Below are positions 28,765 to 37,422 of a stretch of 64,000 bases of DNA, piece after piece. The stretch comes from Acidobacteriaceae bacterium (GTDB taxonomy: Bacteria > Acidobacteriota > Terriglobia > Terriglobales > Acidobacteriaceae). Position 1 is the first letter of the stretch, and every line of letters starts with the position of its first letter. Location: assembly GCA_035944135.1 (NCBI GenBank), contig DASZBM010000001.1, forward strand, positions 310,001 to 374,000. Direction: 5' to 3'. The notes under the pieces are model-generated. The model saw nothing but the letters and a program-made list of their open reading frames with translations. It searched no databases and was not told the DNA's origin. The translations under genes were made by a program, and so were the position numbers.

Positions 28765-28776
28765 TTTACAGGAGAG

Positions 28777-29880
28777 CTACTTGACCGGGAGCGGGTTGCC
28801 CTGGCTCCTGCCGGTGAGCATTCGGAAAAGTGAAGAGAAAGAGTTGCGCGCAGCGAAGTTAATCAGCGGGCGCTCCATCACAAACCATGAGATCGAGGCG
28901 AAGGCGATGCTGATCGCAAGCGTTGGCAAGAGCGTATCCCGGCGCGGCATGTGGCGCGACAGCTGCAACTCAACCATCTGATGGACGAGATACATCATGT
29001 AGCTGATCTGGCCGATGTAGCGCATGGGCTTGAGAGTGAGCAGACGATAGAAGAGGCCGCGCCCGGCGAGCGCCCAGGCGAGGAGTGCGGTCGCGCCGAT
29101 GAGCGACAGCGAATAGTCGACCGCGGCGCTCAACGGGCTGTGACTCGCGATGCGGAAGATTGGAAAGGCGTAGAGACCTGCGAGGCCGCCGAAGCCAAGA
29201 ATGACGCCAATCCATGATCGCTCGCGGCAAAGACGCTCAAAGCGGGCGCTGCGGTGTTCCCAGACGATGGCCAAAGCAGCACCGGCGCAGAGGAGGTCAG
29301 CACGAAATGGAGTGAGGAGATAGATGGCGCCGGTGTAAATAAAGTGAGCACAGACGAAGCGCAGAACAGGCGTGAACAGAATGGCGGCTATCGAGAGACG
29401 AAACAGAGTGCGCTCAGAGGTGAACAGAACAACAGTCGGCCAGAGGAGATAAAACTGCTCCTCGACGGCGAGCGACCAGACCGGTAGACCGAGAGGCCAG
29501 TCATGGAGCAGCGGATGGATGTTCATGCCGAAGAAGGCGTAGTAAGGCCACGGACGGAAGAAGATCCAGGTAAAAAAAGTGCCGTACAAAATGATCGAGA
29601 CGATGTAGGCGGGTTGGATACGAAAGAGCCTGCGGAAGTAGAAACCGGAGAAGAAGTCACGGCGACGGTCCTGCTTGCGGCGGAGCAGGATTCCAGTGAT
29701 GAGAAATCCGCTGAGAACGAAGAAGACGTCGACACCGACCCAGAGCAGCGGAGCGCCGAGGCAGTGATTCATAATGACGGCAAGAATCGCAATGGCTCGA
29801 ATGCCGTCAAGTTGCTCGATCCGGCCCCGATGGCCCACAGAGGGCTCGACGGGTGCAGTGGCGAGGCTCAGCTTGGGCAA
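28777..29880 (-). CDS. Acyltransferase family 3 (OafA/YrhL-like)
   Basis: 367 residues with about ten hydrophobic helices. The family start L-D-G-I-R-A-I-A-I-L-A-V-I-M-N-H with catalytic His is followed by G-V-D-V-F-F-V-L-S-G-F-L-I-T and W-S-L-A-V-E-E-Q-F-Y-L-L-W-P, all diagnostic. Such integral membrane enzymes O-acylate polysaccharides, lipid A or antibiotics. There is no fused SGNH domain. Its neighbours are a PMT-like GT-C and a permease gene, suggesting decoration of an exported glycan. Confidence 0.93.
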   Translation of the reverse strand: MPKLSLATAPVEPSVGHRGRIEQLDGIRAIAILAVIMNHCLGAPLLWVGVDVFFVLSGFLITGILLRRKQDRRRDFFSGFYFRRLFRIQPAYIVSIILYGTFFTWIFFRPWPYYAFFGMNIHPLLHDWPLGLPVWSLAVEEQFYLLWPTVVLFTSERTLFRLSIAAILFTPVLRFVCAHFIYTGAIYLLTPFRADLLCAGAALAIVWEHRSARFERLCRERSWIGVILGFGGLAGLYAFPIFRIASHSPLSAAVDYSLSLIGATALLAWALAGRGLFYRLLTLKPMRYIGQISYMMYLVHQMVELQLSRHMPRRDTLLPTLAISIAFASISWFVMERPLINFAARNSFSSLFRMLTGRSQGNPLPVK

Positions 29881-29947
29881 AATCAGATCTCCACGACGCG
29901 CTTACGAGGGGCGGGAAACGAGGACGAGCGCGCGCACCGCTTCAAAG

Positions 29948-31054
29948 CTACTCATAGGATAACGCGTCGATGGGATCCTTCCGCGCGGCCTTAAGGGCAG
30001 GATACAGCGCGCCGAAGAGAGCACCGAGAAGTGCAATGATGACTGCGCTGGCGACCCAGCCTGGAGTTATCTGGAAGCTCAGGGTCGGAAAGCGCTCGTG
30101 CAGCAGGATGCGAAGGAGATAGGTTGCGGCGACGCCGAGGATGACGCCAACGACGGCAAGCAGGCCGGTTTCGCGCAGTACGACGGATACGATGCCGCCG
30201 CGTCCTGCGCCCATTGATTTAAGGATGCCGATCTCGCGCGTGCGTTCCATGACGGCGGTGTACATGGACTGGAAGATGACCAGGAAGCCGATGATGATCG
30301 CGATGCCGATGACGACGCGGAGGGCGATGTTGAAGCCGGGCATGCGCTCCGGTGTCAGCGTGGAGAGGAACTCCTGGATCGTTTGCACGCTCCAGTCCTC
30401 GAGGCCGGGCGTGGCGAGAATCTCCTTGCGCACGGCCTCCTGATATTGCGGCTGGTTTTCAGTGCGCAGGAAGAACTCAGCGGCCTTGCCAGGGTTGCCG
30501 TCGAGCTGGTCCATGGTGTCGAGCCGGATGAACTTGCGGCTGCCTTTGCCGTGCTCCACGATGCCACAGATACGGAAGTTGTGGTTCAGCGCTTTGATGG
30601 TGTCGCCGACATGAAAACCCTTGCCGCTGTCAGCCTGCAGGTCGTCGATGATCATGTCATACGGCTGCTGGAACGGCCCGCCGCTGACGAAGACAAACGA
30701 CCGCAGCTCGTTGTAGCTGGCGTAGTCGATACCGTAGATGTTTTCCAGCGAGGAGCCGGCCGTGAGCTTGATGTTTACAGGAGCTACGACTTCGACATGC
30801 GGGAGCTTGCGCAGGACGTCAGCGATCCGGACGTCGGCGGAGGCTGCGGAGGTGTTCATGAGCGCCGTTGCGGCACCAGGATGCGCAATCATGTCCATGC
30901 CAATGCCGGTGGTCTGCTGGCGGCTGCCGTTGAGAATGCCGAACATGATGGCAGCGATCGAGAGGATCATGATGACCTCGATCGCGACGGCGAAGGCGCT
31001 AATGACTGAGCGCAGGGGACGATGGACGAGATTGCCGATGATGAGTTTGTTCAT
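29948..31054 (-). CDS. ABC transporter permease, MacB/FtsX-type
   Basis: 368 residues from the ATG at 31054; the open frame runs further upstream over the next gene without coding character. Topology: one N-terminal membrane helix (about 15-40), a periplasmic domain of about 200 residues, then three C-terminal helices with M-E-R-T-R-E-I-G-I-L-K-S-M-G-A and the terminal K-A-A-R-K-D-P-I-D-A-L-S-Y-E, both classic FtsX-permease features. No ABC ATPase or membrane-fusion gene is beside it, so the ATPase must be encoded elsewhere. DevC- and MacB-like relatives export lipids, peptides or glycolipids. Confidence 0.88.
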   Translation of the reverse strand: MNKLIIGNLVHRPLRSVISAFAVAIEVIMILSIAAIMFGILNGSRQQTTGIGMDMIAHPGAATALMNTSAASADVRIADVLRKLPHVEVVAPVNIKLTAGSSLENIYGIDYASYNELRSFVFVSGGPFQQPYDMIIDDLQADSGKGFHVGDTIKALNHNFRICGIVEHGKGSRKFIRLDTMDQLDGNPGKAAEFFLRTENQPQYQEAVRKEILATPGLEDWSVQTIQEFLSTLTPERMPGFNIALRVVIGIAIIIGFLVIFQSMYTAVMERTREIGILKSMGAGRGGIVSVVLRETGLLAVVGVILGVAATYLLRILLHERFPTLSFQITPGWVASAVIIALLGALFGALYPALKAARKDPIDALSYE

Positions 31055-31101
31055 GGCCGCAGTTGCCGCAAGAGAAGTGTACGCGAGTGGCGGAGCCGGG
31101 C

Positions 31102-32637
31102 TCAGGCTTCCGCTGTGGAGAGAGGCAGGTTTTCGAGGCGAGCAATGCGCGGGTCCTGCGGGCCGGAGAGCAATTGCCCAATGATCGGCGCAAAGTACGT
31201 GCAGAAGACGATCGCGATCACGATGCCGAGGTCGTTGAAGAAGATGAAATAGACCAGATTTCCGATGAGGCTCTCGGGAGCCACATGCGCGAAGCCCACA
31301 ACGGCAAGGAGGCCGATAGGTGACTGGCGAACATCGCCGCAGATAAAGTCGACAACGATAAACAGAAGAGTCCACACGAAAACGCCGACAACGACGATGC
31401 CCTCGTAGTAGTCCATGTGAAAGGCTTCAGCTGAAGGACTGAAGGAGATGCCCGTCGTGTAGTCGTCGGGGGCAAGCAGTCCCCCTATCTCATGCGCGTA
31501 ATAGTTGCCGGCATTGCTTACACCGACCGGCATGAGGGCTTCTTTATTCGGAAGGATGAAATGCGGGATCCAGTCCATGAAGTAATAGACGACACGCATT
31601 TTGCCGGCGGTGTGGCCCTGCAGAGTGTAGGTAACGAGGCGGTCATCTGGCCGGATGATGTTGAGGCGATCCATCAGACCCTGAGGGGTATCGAAGTACC
31701 CTGCTGCGTAGCCCGCGATGTGACCACTGTCATCGGGAACGCCGGCTCCTTCGAGATAGTCGGCACGAAGCCTCTTCGGGTGGCTCAGAAGATCCACGCT
31801 AAGCATCAGACGCTCACTAACCCCGGCGTTGCCGGGAATGAGCGCCCGGCCGACCTGCGAAAGCGGCGACAAAATCTCGACCGAATACACTGCGAATGCC
31901 GCTAACAGAATGAGTTGCCATACGCGAAGACGATATCTCTGCGAAGCGGCGGCTATTCCCCAGCAAACGATCGGGGTGAACATGCCTTGCTTGGAGTAGC
32001 TGACCAGGCCGCCAAAGAAGAACATCAACCCGCCTGCCACAAGGGTGAGGATGCTTACACTTCGCCTCCCGCCAGAGATACGGATGGTGTGGATCGTACC
32101 GAGGAGAATGCAAAGGGGGATGAACACATTCTCCTGGTTGATAATGTTGACCAGGCTTCCGTTACCGTGCGGAAGGTAGTCGTTAGCCCAGACGGCGAGC
32201 TGATTTGCGACGAAGCAACCGAGAGCGGCGTGGCCGAGGTTGAGCCTGTCGGCATGCATCACAACGCTAAGGCCCTGTGTGTTGCGGGTAACTCTGTGGC
32301 TGATCAGCAGCGCGGCCAGGATCGTCATCATGCTGACGACGTAGATCGACATCGTGACGGTGGGCGAGACCAGGTTCGAATCGCCGGGCTCGTTCAGCAC
32401 GATCTTCCAGAGTCCGCCGACGATGCACGTAAGCAGGGCAAACCAAAAGACGTAGGCGCCGGATGCGCGCGCAAGGCCGCCCGCGGTATTGAACGTAATC
32501 ACACTGAGCATGATGTAAGCGAAGAAAAGCGCCGCAAAGGTCAGGTCAGTGTGCTGGATGAGCTGAGTGATGAACACGACTGCCGAGAAGACAAAGGTCT
32601 TCTGAACGGAAATCCTGGTCGGAAACGGCAGCCGCAT
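31102..32637 (-). CDS. Polytopic membrane protein, O-antigen/repeat-unit polymerase-like
   Basis: 511 residues from the ATG at 32637, shorter than the open frame. About eleven hydrophobic helices with one long periplasmic loop between roughly residues 270 and 400, the topology of Wzy/oligosaccharide repeat-unit polymerases. The loop contains S-F-S-P-S-A-E-A-F-H-M-D-Y-Y-E-G, similar to loop motifs of such proteins. It lies 47 bases upstream of the permease and diverges from two more membrane-protein genes. Assignment rests on topology and context. Confidence 0.65.
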   Translation of the reverse strand: MRLPFPTRISVQKTFVFSAVVFITQLIQHTDLTFAALFFAYIMLSVITFNTAGGLARASGAYVFWFALLTCIVGGLWKIVLNEPGDSNLVSPTVTMSIYVVSMMTILAALLISHRVTRNTQGLSVVMHADRLNLGHAALGCFVANQLAVWANDYLPHGNGSLVNIINQENVFIPLCILLGTIHTIRISGGRRSVSILTLVAGGLMFFFGGLVSYSKQGMFTPIVCWGIAAASQRYRLRVWQLILLAAFAVYSVEILSPLSQVGRALIPGNAGVSERLMLSVDLLSHPKRLRADYLEGAGVPDDSGHIAGYAAGYFDTPQGLMDRLNIIRPDDRLVTYTLQGHTAGKMRVVYYFMDWIPHFILPNKEALMPVGVSNAGNYYAHEIGGLLAPDDYTTGISFSPSAEAFHMDYYEGIVVVGVFVWTLLFIVVDFICGDVRQSPIGLLAVVGFAHVAPESLIGNLVYFIFFNDLGIVIAIVFCTYFAPIIGQLLSGPQDPRIARLENLPLSTAEA

Positions 32638-32716
32638 TGGTTCAAGAGTACGCGAAACGGAGCGCCAAGGGGTGGCCGGGTTGTGCCGATCTGATGCGGT
32701 AGAATCGCCACACGGA

Positions 32717-33814
32717 ATGGAGCCACCTCTGCGAAGCGAGACTGCGCCGCTTGAGCACAGCCCAAGGGATATCGCGCCCCCGGAGCTGGGCACGGGGATG
32801 CTCAGCCCACAGCTACCGACGCGCGTCCTTCTGCTTGCGGCGGTGCTTGGCATCTGCGACCAGAGTTATTGGCAGTACAGCGATGTAGACCATTACTTTA
32901 CGGGCTACTGGATGCCGTTCGTGCATGGCACCGGAACCGCGCCGGAGCAGTACAGAATCGGCGTAAAGATGGCGGCGTGGTGGCTGGTGCAGCACCTTTC
33001 CTGGGAGTTTCGCTACGGCTTCACGTTGATGGATGTCATCGCATCCGTTGCGGGAGCGCTGCTTGTGTACGACCTGCTGCTGCGCAGGCCGGCGATTCGG
33101 GAGTCAAGCACGACGCTGCAATGGTTTGCCTCAGCGGGGTTGGTGCTGCTGGTTTGCTATTACATGGCTTGGGTCTACTTCTTCTTCCGGCCGGAGACGC
33201 TGCCGAGTTTCGGCCTGACAGCGTGCATGGCGTGGCTGTGGACGCGCCGGCGAGACGAACGCGGTGGAACGGCGCTAACGATCTGCGGCCTGGTCGCAGC
33301 CGCAGCCGCCCAGGCATGGATCAGAGCCGATGTGCCCTGCGCGCTCAACGCGGGTATCTTGCTGATGACCGTATTCGGCAGTGGGCGAGGCTTATCGATC
33401 TCGAGGCGTGCTTCGATCGTTACTTCTGCGGTTTGCATCGCCGTTGCGGCAGGCACGCAGTTCTACATCATGCGCGTCGTTTACCCGCACGCGAGCTATG
33501 GCAACGTTCCGGTGTTCATGGTGACACGTGATCTTCACCAGCCGCTGACGTTTCCGCCGTTTCTCATCTTCATGCTTCCGGTGGCCTGGACTGCAGTGCA
33601 GGCGTGGCGACAGCGAGCCGCGCTGGATACAGGTAGCCGAGGGCTGCTGCTGGGAGCGGCGATCTATTTCGCTCTATGGATTCTCATGGGCAAACTAGAT
33701 GAAGTGCGTATCTTTATCCCGTTTGCAGTGGTGTTGATCCCGATAACCATGGAGCTTGCAATCCGGCGGATCTCGTCCAACTCGCAGCTGAATGGCCGCG
33801 GAGTCGAGGTCTAG
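32717..33814 (+). CDS. Multi-pass membrane protein, unknown (glycan region)
   Basis: 365 residues from the ATG at 32717 (other ATGs at 32672 and 32798). About eight hydrophobic helices. An early external loop has Y-S-D-V-D-H-Y-F-T-G-Y-W, and a charged D-E-V-R segment lies near the end. The next gene starts three bases after its stop, so the two are probably co-translated. Divergent from the polymerase-like gene across 79 bases. GT-C-like membrane enzyme is possible, but no signature is decisive. Confidence 0.6.
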   Translation: MEPPLRSETAPLEHSPRDIAPPELGTGMLSPQLPTRVLLLAAVLGICDQSYWQYSDVDHYFTGYWMPFVHGTGTAPEQYRIGVKMAAWWLVQHLSWEFRYGFTLMDVIASVAGALLVYDLLLRRPAIRESSTTLQWFASAGLVLLVCYYMAWVYFFFRPETLPSFGLTACMAWLWTRRRDERGGTALTICGLVAAAAAQAWIRADVPCALNAGILLMTVFGSGRGLSISRRASIVTSAVCIAVAAGTQFYIMRVVYPHASYGNVPVFMVTRDLHQPLTFPPFLIFMLPVAWTAVQAWRQRAALDTGSRGLLLGAAIYFALWILMGKLDEVRIFIPFAVVLIPITMELAIRRISSNSQLNGRGVEV

Positions 33815-33817
33815 CGG

Positions 33818-35407
33818 ATGCGAGTCGCCGGAGGCGAACGCCGCGTCGCCGCGGGCCTTACGCTGCTTGTTGTTGCGCTTCGGGTATGGTTTGCGCGCAA
33901 GGTAACGTTTTGCGGCACGCCGGACTCTTGTTATGCGCTCGGAGTGGCACAGGACCTCACGCGATATCACTCGTTCCGAGTGCCGTTTCTGTTTGACCTG
34001 CAGCTGAATCACCTGCAGGTCCCCAACACTGGGCTTGAATATTGGCGGCCGGGCGTTTCCCTTCTGTTTGCTTTGTTGAGGCCACTCGGCGGAGTGACAC
34101 TACACGGCGCACTGGTAATCGCAACACTGGCCGGCGTTGTGTGGGCGTCGGCGGCGTGGTTTATTGGGGAACGGGCAACGGGCAGCCGTAAGATCGCATT
34201 GGCGAGCTACGCGCTCTGCCTGCTTTTTTCACCGGGCTGGGGTGGGTCGCTAACACCGGACCCGACACTGTTTTATGCAGCAGCGATTGCGTGGTTCCTG
34301 GCGCTGTTCACGGTCAAGCGACAGGGGCTGGTGCAGGATATCCTCGCGCTCGTATGCGTCGGCGCCGCGTACATGATTCGCAACGATGCCGGGCTGTTGC
34401 TGATCCCTCTGATTGCGGTTTTGTGGCTGCGCTGGAGAGCAGTGGTCGAACGGCGGAGGAACTCAGACGGTGGCCCGTCAGGCGTTTCCGTCGCGTATGC
34501 GATCGCGATGCTCGTGGGTTTTGGGCTGGCTCTGGCGCCGATGCATCTGCTATACCGGCACGTGCTTGGGACAGCGTTTCCGGCGGGCGCGGGACAGGCG
34601 CTGTATCTGAACGACCTGAGCGACTTCACCACCTACGGCGTACCGGTAAACGTGCACACGATGCTGTCGCATGGGCTGAAGCACCTGGTGACCATGCGCG
34701 TCGGTGCCACGGCGCTGATCGTCTACAGGGTGCTGGCTCTAGTGCTGGGGTACCCGGCGCTGGTTTTTCTACCGGCGCTGGCCGTGCGACGGGATGGCGA
34801 CGCGGGTGGGAAGTTGGGGATGCCGGAGTTGGCTGGACCGGTGGCCTTCGGGGTTACAGTGCTGGTGGTCTACTGTCTGGTGCTGCCGGCGGTGGGTGTG
34901 TTCTCGGCGCTGCGGAGTTCTACCGCGTTGCTACCGGCGGTCGCGGTTGTGGTGGTGCTGGCGATCTTGAGGGTGGCGAAGACGCGGCGGCTCGCGGGAG
35001 TGCTGATGGCGACTGTCGCGACGATTTACCTTGTCAGCGGAGTGATGGATGATCGGCGCTCCATTGATCCAATGAACCAAATTGGGGAGGCCGACCGGGC
35101 GCAGGCGCGTGCGCTGGAGGCGATGGGAGCGACGGACGACCCCGGTTCGACAATTGTTATGACACCGGATCCCGTTCAGTTTTCAGTCACTACCGGGTTG
35201 CCTGCAATCCCCATGCCTGCCAATGGGTTAGACGCAATCACGAAGGAGGCATTGGACTTACACGCAAGTCATGCAATTCTGGACGGCGAACATCTCCCCG
35301 GGAGTCCTGCCGAGGTGACCGATAGGCTTCATCCGGTCCAGGCCAGGACGATCGAGGGGCAAACGGTGCTCCTGCTTGAACTCCCCCGGGAGCTCAGACA
35401 GCGCTAG
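33818..35407 (+). CDS. Multi-pass membrane protein, GT-C glycosyltransferase-like
   Basis: 529 residues; ATG at 33818 with GAGG eight bases upstream, just after the preceding stop. About ten hydrophobic helices. The first external loop carries F-C-G-T-P-D-S-C-Y-A-L-G-V-A and then N-T-G-L-E-Y-W-R-P-G, in place of the usual D-x-x-x-Y GT-C loop. The final 120 residues are soluble. Operon-like with the gene upstream and followed after 58 bases by the RodZ-like gene. Probably envelope glycan related. Confidence 0.65.
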   Translation: MRVAGGERRVAAGLTLLVVALRVWFARKVTFCGTPDSCYALGVAQDLTRYHSFRVPFLFDLQLNHLQVPNTGLEYWRPGVSLLFALLRPLGGVTLHGALVIATLAGVVWASAAWFIGERATGSRKIALASYALCLLFSPGWGGSLTPDPTLFYAAAIAWFLALFTVKRQGLVQDILALVCVGAAYMIRNDAGLLLIPLIAVLWLRWRAVVERRRNSDGGPSGVSVAYAIAMLVGFGLALAPMHLLYRHVLGTAFPAGAGQALYLNDLSDFTTYGVPVNVHTMLSHGLKHLVTMRVGATALIVYRVLALVLGYPALVFLPALAVRRDGDAGGKLGMPELAGPVAFGVTVLVVYCLVLPAVGVFSALRSSTALLPAVAVVVVLAILRVAKTRRLAGVLMATVATIYLVSGVMDDRRSIDPMNQIGEADRAQARALEAMGATDDPGSTIVMTPDPVQFSVTTGLPAIPMPANGLDAITKEALDLHASHAILDGEHLPGSPAEVTDRLHPVQARTIEGQTVLLLELPRELRQR

Positions 35408-35465
35408 CCATGGGTCTCGCGAGAAAACGGCCATCGTCAAAAGGCGGGTCAAGATAACAGCGGAG

Positions 35466-35948
35466 ATGCACGTGGGGTTTGGAAGAGATCTTCAACAGCA
35501 GCGGGTGAAGCGCGGCGTCGAGCTTGAGGCGATTGCCGCAAGTACGCGCGTGTCGATTCGGTACCTGCGGGCACTTGAAGACGAACGGAGCTCCGATCTA
35601 CCCGGCGGTGTATTCAACAAAGGCATTCTGCGCAGCTATTGTCAGTTTGTCGGCCTGGAAGAGCGCGAGTGGATGGACCGCTTTACGTCCAGTGATCTAA
35701 GTACGACCACCGAGCCCGACTGGGAAGCGTTCGCCGAAAGCGTACGGCAGCATCGGTTGAGTAGCGCCAGTGGGCAGCGGCGGCGATGGTTCGGCGTGAT
35801 GCTGATGGTGCTGGGGCTAGTCGCCCTTGCATGGGTGGCGTGGCACTTTACCCTCCGGCCCCACCTGATCGCACAGCCGAAGCCGATCCCCGCAGCCAGC
35901 AGCGGCGTCTCCAGGGCACCAGTCTTTCGTAGCTACGACTCGGTCTGA
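35466..35948 (+). CDS. RodZ-like helix-turn-helix membrane protein
   Basis: 160 residues from the ATG at 35466. The N-terminal HTH domain (residues 5-66) reads G-R-D-L-Q-Q-Q-R-V-K-R-G-V-E-L-E-A-I-A-A-S-T, with the hallmark L-R-A-L-E-D-E and P-G-G-V-F-N-K-G-I-L-R-S-Y of RodZ-type HTH_25 domains. One membrane helix lies at about 110-130, followed by only about 30 periplasmic residues, so the usual periplasmic DUF4115 domain is missing. In RodZ this HTH binds MreB. Its 3' end overlaps the convergent RpiR gene by 16 bases. It may be a small regulator or scaffold rather than RodZ itself. Confidence 0.8.
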   Translation: MHVGFGRDLQQQRVKRGVELEAIAASTRVSIRYLRALEDERSSDLPGGVFNKGILRSYCQFVGLEEREWMDRFTSSDLSTTTEPDWEAFAESVRQHRLSSASGQRRRWFGVMLMVLGLVALAWVAWHFTLRPHLIAQPKPIPAASSGVSRAPVFRSYDSV

Positions 35949-36811
35949 TACCAGCGATAGCCGTGCTTCTGTTCGAAGTCGGCCTCGCGCAGGCGGTCAA
36001 CCACTTGCTTGCGCCGCAGACTGCCCACACCTGCAGTAATCAGATCAATCAGGGCGATGGGCGCCACATAGCTGGCGGCAAACGACAAGCTGTTAATCGG
36101 CACAATCACGAGCTCGTCACAGAAGCGCGCGAGCGGTGACAGCGGCGAGTCGGTCACACCTACACAGTAAGAGCCGTTTTCCTTCGCCCGCTGCACGCCT
36201 TCGATGGTCATACGCAGGCCGCGGCGGAAGCTGATTCCGAGAGCAAGATCCTTCTTCCCTGCCGAACGCGCCAAGTGGGTTGCGCGGCCCGGACTGGTAG
36301 CGGCAACCACCGGCAGCCCGGCAATCGTCAGGTGGTACTCCATGTATTCCACGAGCGGCGCGGCCATATCGCCGCCCAGAAGCAAGGTGCGTTCCGCTTG
36401 ATCAATGCGTGTGGCGATGTTCTGAACCTGATGGAGATCCAGTCGTTCGAGGACGAATTCGATGTTCTGGTTAATCTGATTGCGCGAGCCGCGCAGGATC
36501 TTTGAAATCTCGGTGATGTTGCCGCCCGCCTGCATGCTGTCGAGAATGGTGGCGCTCGAGACCGACAGATAGTGCAGATAATGCTGGAAGTCCTTGTGGG
36601 TGTCGAAGCCCAGCGCGCGAACGATGCGAACCACGGTGGCGGGCCCGGTTTCGAGACGGCGAGCCATGTCGCGAACGTTCAGGAGAACGAACTCGCGGGG
36701 GTTTTCGAGGACCGGGCGGATGATCTCGCGGCGTCCTTCGCTGAGCTGCTGCAGCTGGAGAGCCATGCTTGTAGGAAAGTGCGGGTGTTTGGCTTCCCTC
36801 TTGATGGACAT
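35933..36811 (-). CDS. RpiR/MurR family transcriptional regulator
   Basis: 292 residues from the ATG at 36811, with GAGGG about ten bases upstream; the open frame extends upstream without coding character. The N-terminal HTH_6 domain (to about residue 80) has D-M-A-R-R-L-E-T-G-P-A-T-V-V-R-I-V-R-A-L-G, and residues 125-260 form a SIS sugar-phosphate-binding domain (L-L-L-G-G-D-M-A-A-P). The C-terminal basic tail ends R-W-Y-Q-T-E-S. The family controls sugar catabolism in response to phosphosugars. It is divergent from the first TonB receptor across 611 bases, making it a candidate regulator of that receptor. Confidence 0.9.
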   Translation of the reverse strand: MSIKREAKHPHFPTSMALQLQQLSEGRREIIRPVLENPREFVLLNVRDMARRLETGPATVVRIVRALGFDTHKDFQHYLHYLSVSSATILDSMQAGGNITEISKILRGSRNQINQNIEFVLERLDLHQVQNIATRIDQAERTLLLGGDMAAPLVEYMEYHLTIAGLPVVAATSPGRATHLARSAGKKDLALGISFRRGLRMTIEGVQRAKENGSYCVGVTDSPLSPLARFCDELVIVPINSLSFAASYVAPIALIDLITAGVGSLRRKQVVDRLREADFEQKHGYRWYQTES

Positions 36812-37154
36812 ACGCTTGCATCCCTCGTGGCATACCGGAGATAACTGCGAGCCGGCCCGGCGTAGCTCAGTCGGAAGGCGCCCGAGACCGCGGGAGTGCG
36901 TGCATTGGTTCCGATGGAGGTGGCCTGGGTTCCCAAGGTATACGAATTTGTGAAACATTTGTACCGCTTCGTAAAGAACGGACGGAAGCAGACTAAAGAG
37001 GCAGCCCGAATCGACCCGCGGAACCTGCCCAGAATGGGACACCGAGGATCATTCCGGAGGCACTGCGGAGATGACGCAAGTCGCGCAGACTGCAGGGAAA
37101 TTGGCAAATCAGAGGAGCCTGGCATATTTCCCGGCACTGTCGAGCAGAATGCGC
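36812..37154. other. Intergenic region upstream of the RpiR gene
   Basis: Holds no gene I can support. A stretch at 36859-36890 resembles a tRNA D-arm (GTAGCTCAGTCGG) but lacks a complete cloverleaf. No near-consensus promoter for the RpiR gene is evident. Confidence 0.4.
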
Positions 37155-37183
37155 TTGACACCATAGGGGCGTCAGAATAATGT
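37155..37183 (+). promoter_or_regulatory. Sigma-70-type promoter of the TonB receptor gene
   Basis: TTGACA (37155-37160), 17-base spacer, TAATGT (37178-37183). The -35 is a perfect consensus. The predicted start is near 37190, giving a leader of about 230 bases before the ATG at 37423. Confidence 0.75.
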
Positions 37184-37222
37184 TCGGCTTGAACTCTGAA
37201 AATTTATACCGCGTGAAACAAA

Positions 37223-37322
37223 TGCTCCACCCGGAGCAGATCAAGCAGGACACGTGGAAGTTGTAAACGGATTTGCCCGATGCTCCTAGAGCCCCAGCGG
37301 CTCCGGGACGTTTTGCTTTTTC
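37223..37322 (+). promoter_or_regulatory. Attenuator-like leader with alternative pairings
   Basis: Three elements: hairpin TGCTCC (37223-37228)/GGAGCA (37233-37238) with a four-base loop; a terminator-like hairpin GAGCC (37289-37293)/GGCTC (37299-37303), followed after seven bases by the T-rich GTTTTGCTTTTT (37310-37321); and a perfect eight-base complementarity between CCCGGAGC (37230-37237) and GCTCCGGG (37300-37307) that would disrupt both. This is the geometry of an attenuator. Nothing known identifies a ligand, and the common element GGAGC could be coincidental. Confidence 0.45.
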
Positions 37323-37422
37323 TAAGCCCAATGAGGCGCGAAAAGTCGCCCTGGGAAGATGTGAGCGGGTCCCGAGGCGGAGTTTTGAGACCGGCAGTTC
37401 AGAAGTTTTTTGGAGGCAACAG

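Noticed and set aside
36854-36930. tRNA-like segment with GTAGCTCAGTCGG and a CCCG...CGGG stem
   Set aside because: D-arm does not close properly, the anticodon loop is six bases and no normal T-arm (GGTTCGA) follows. At best a relic.
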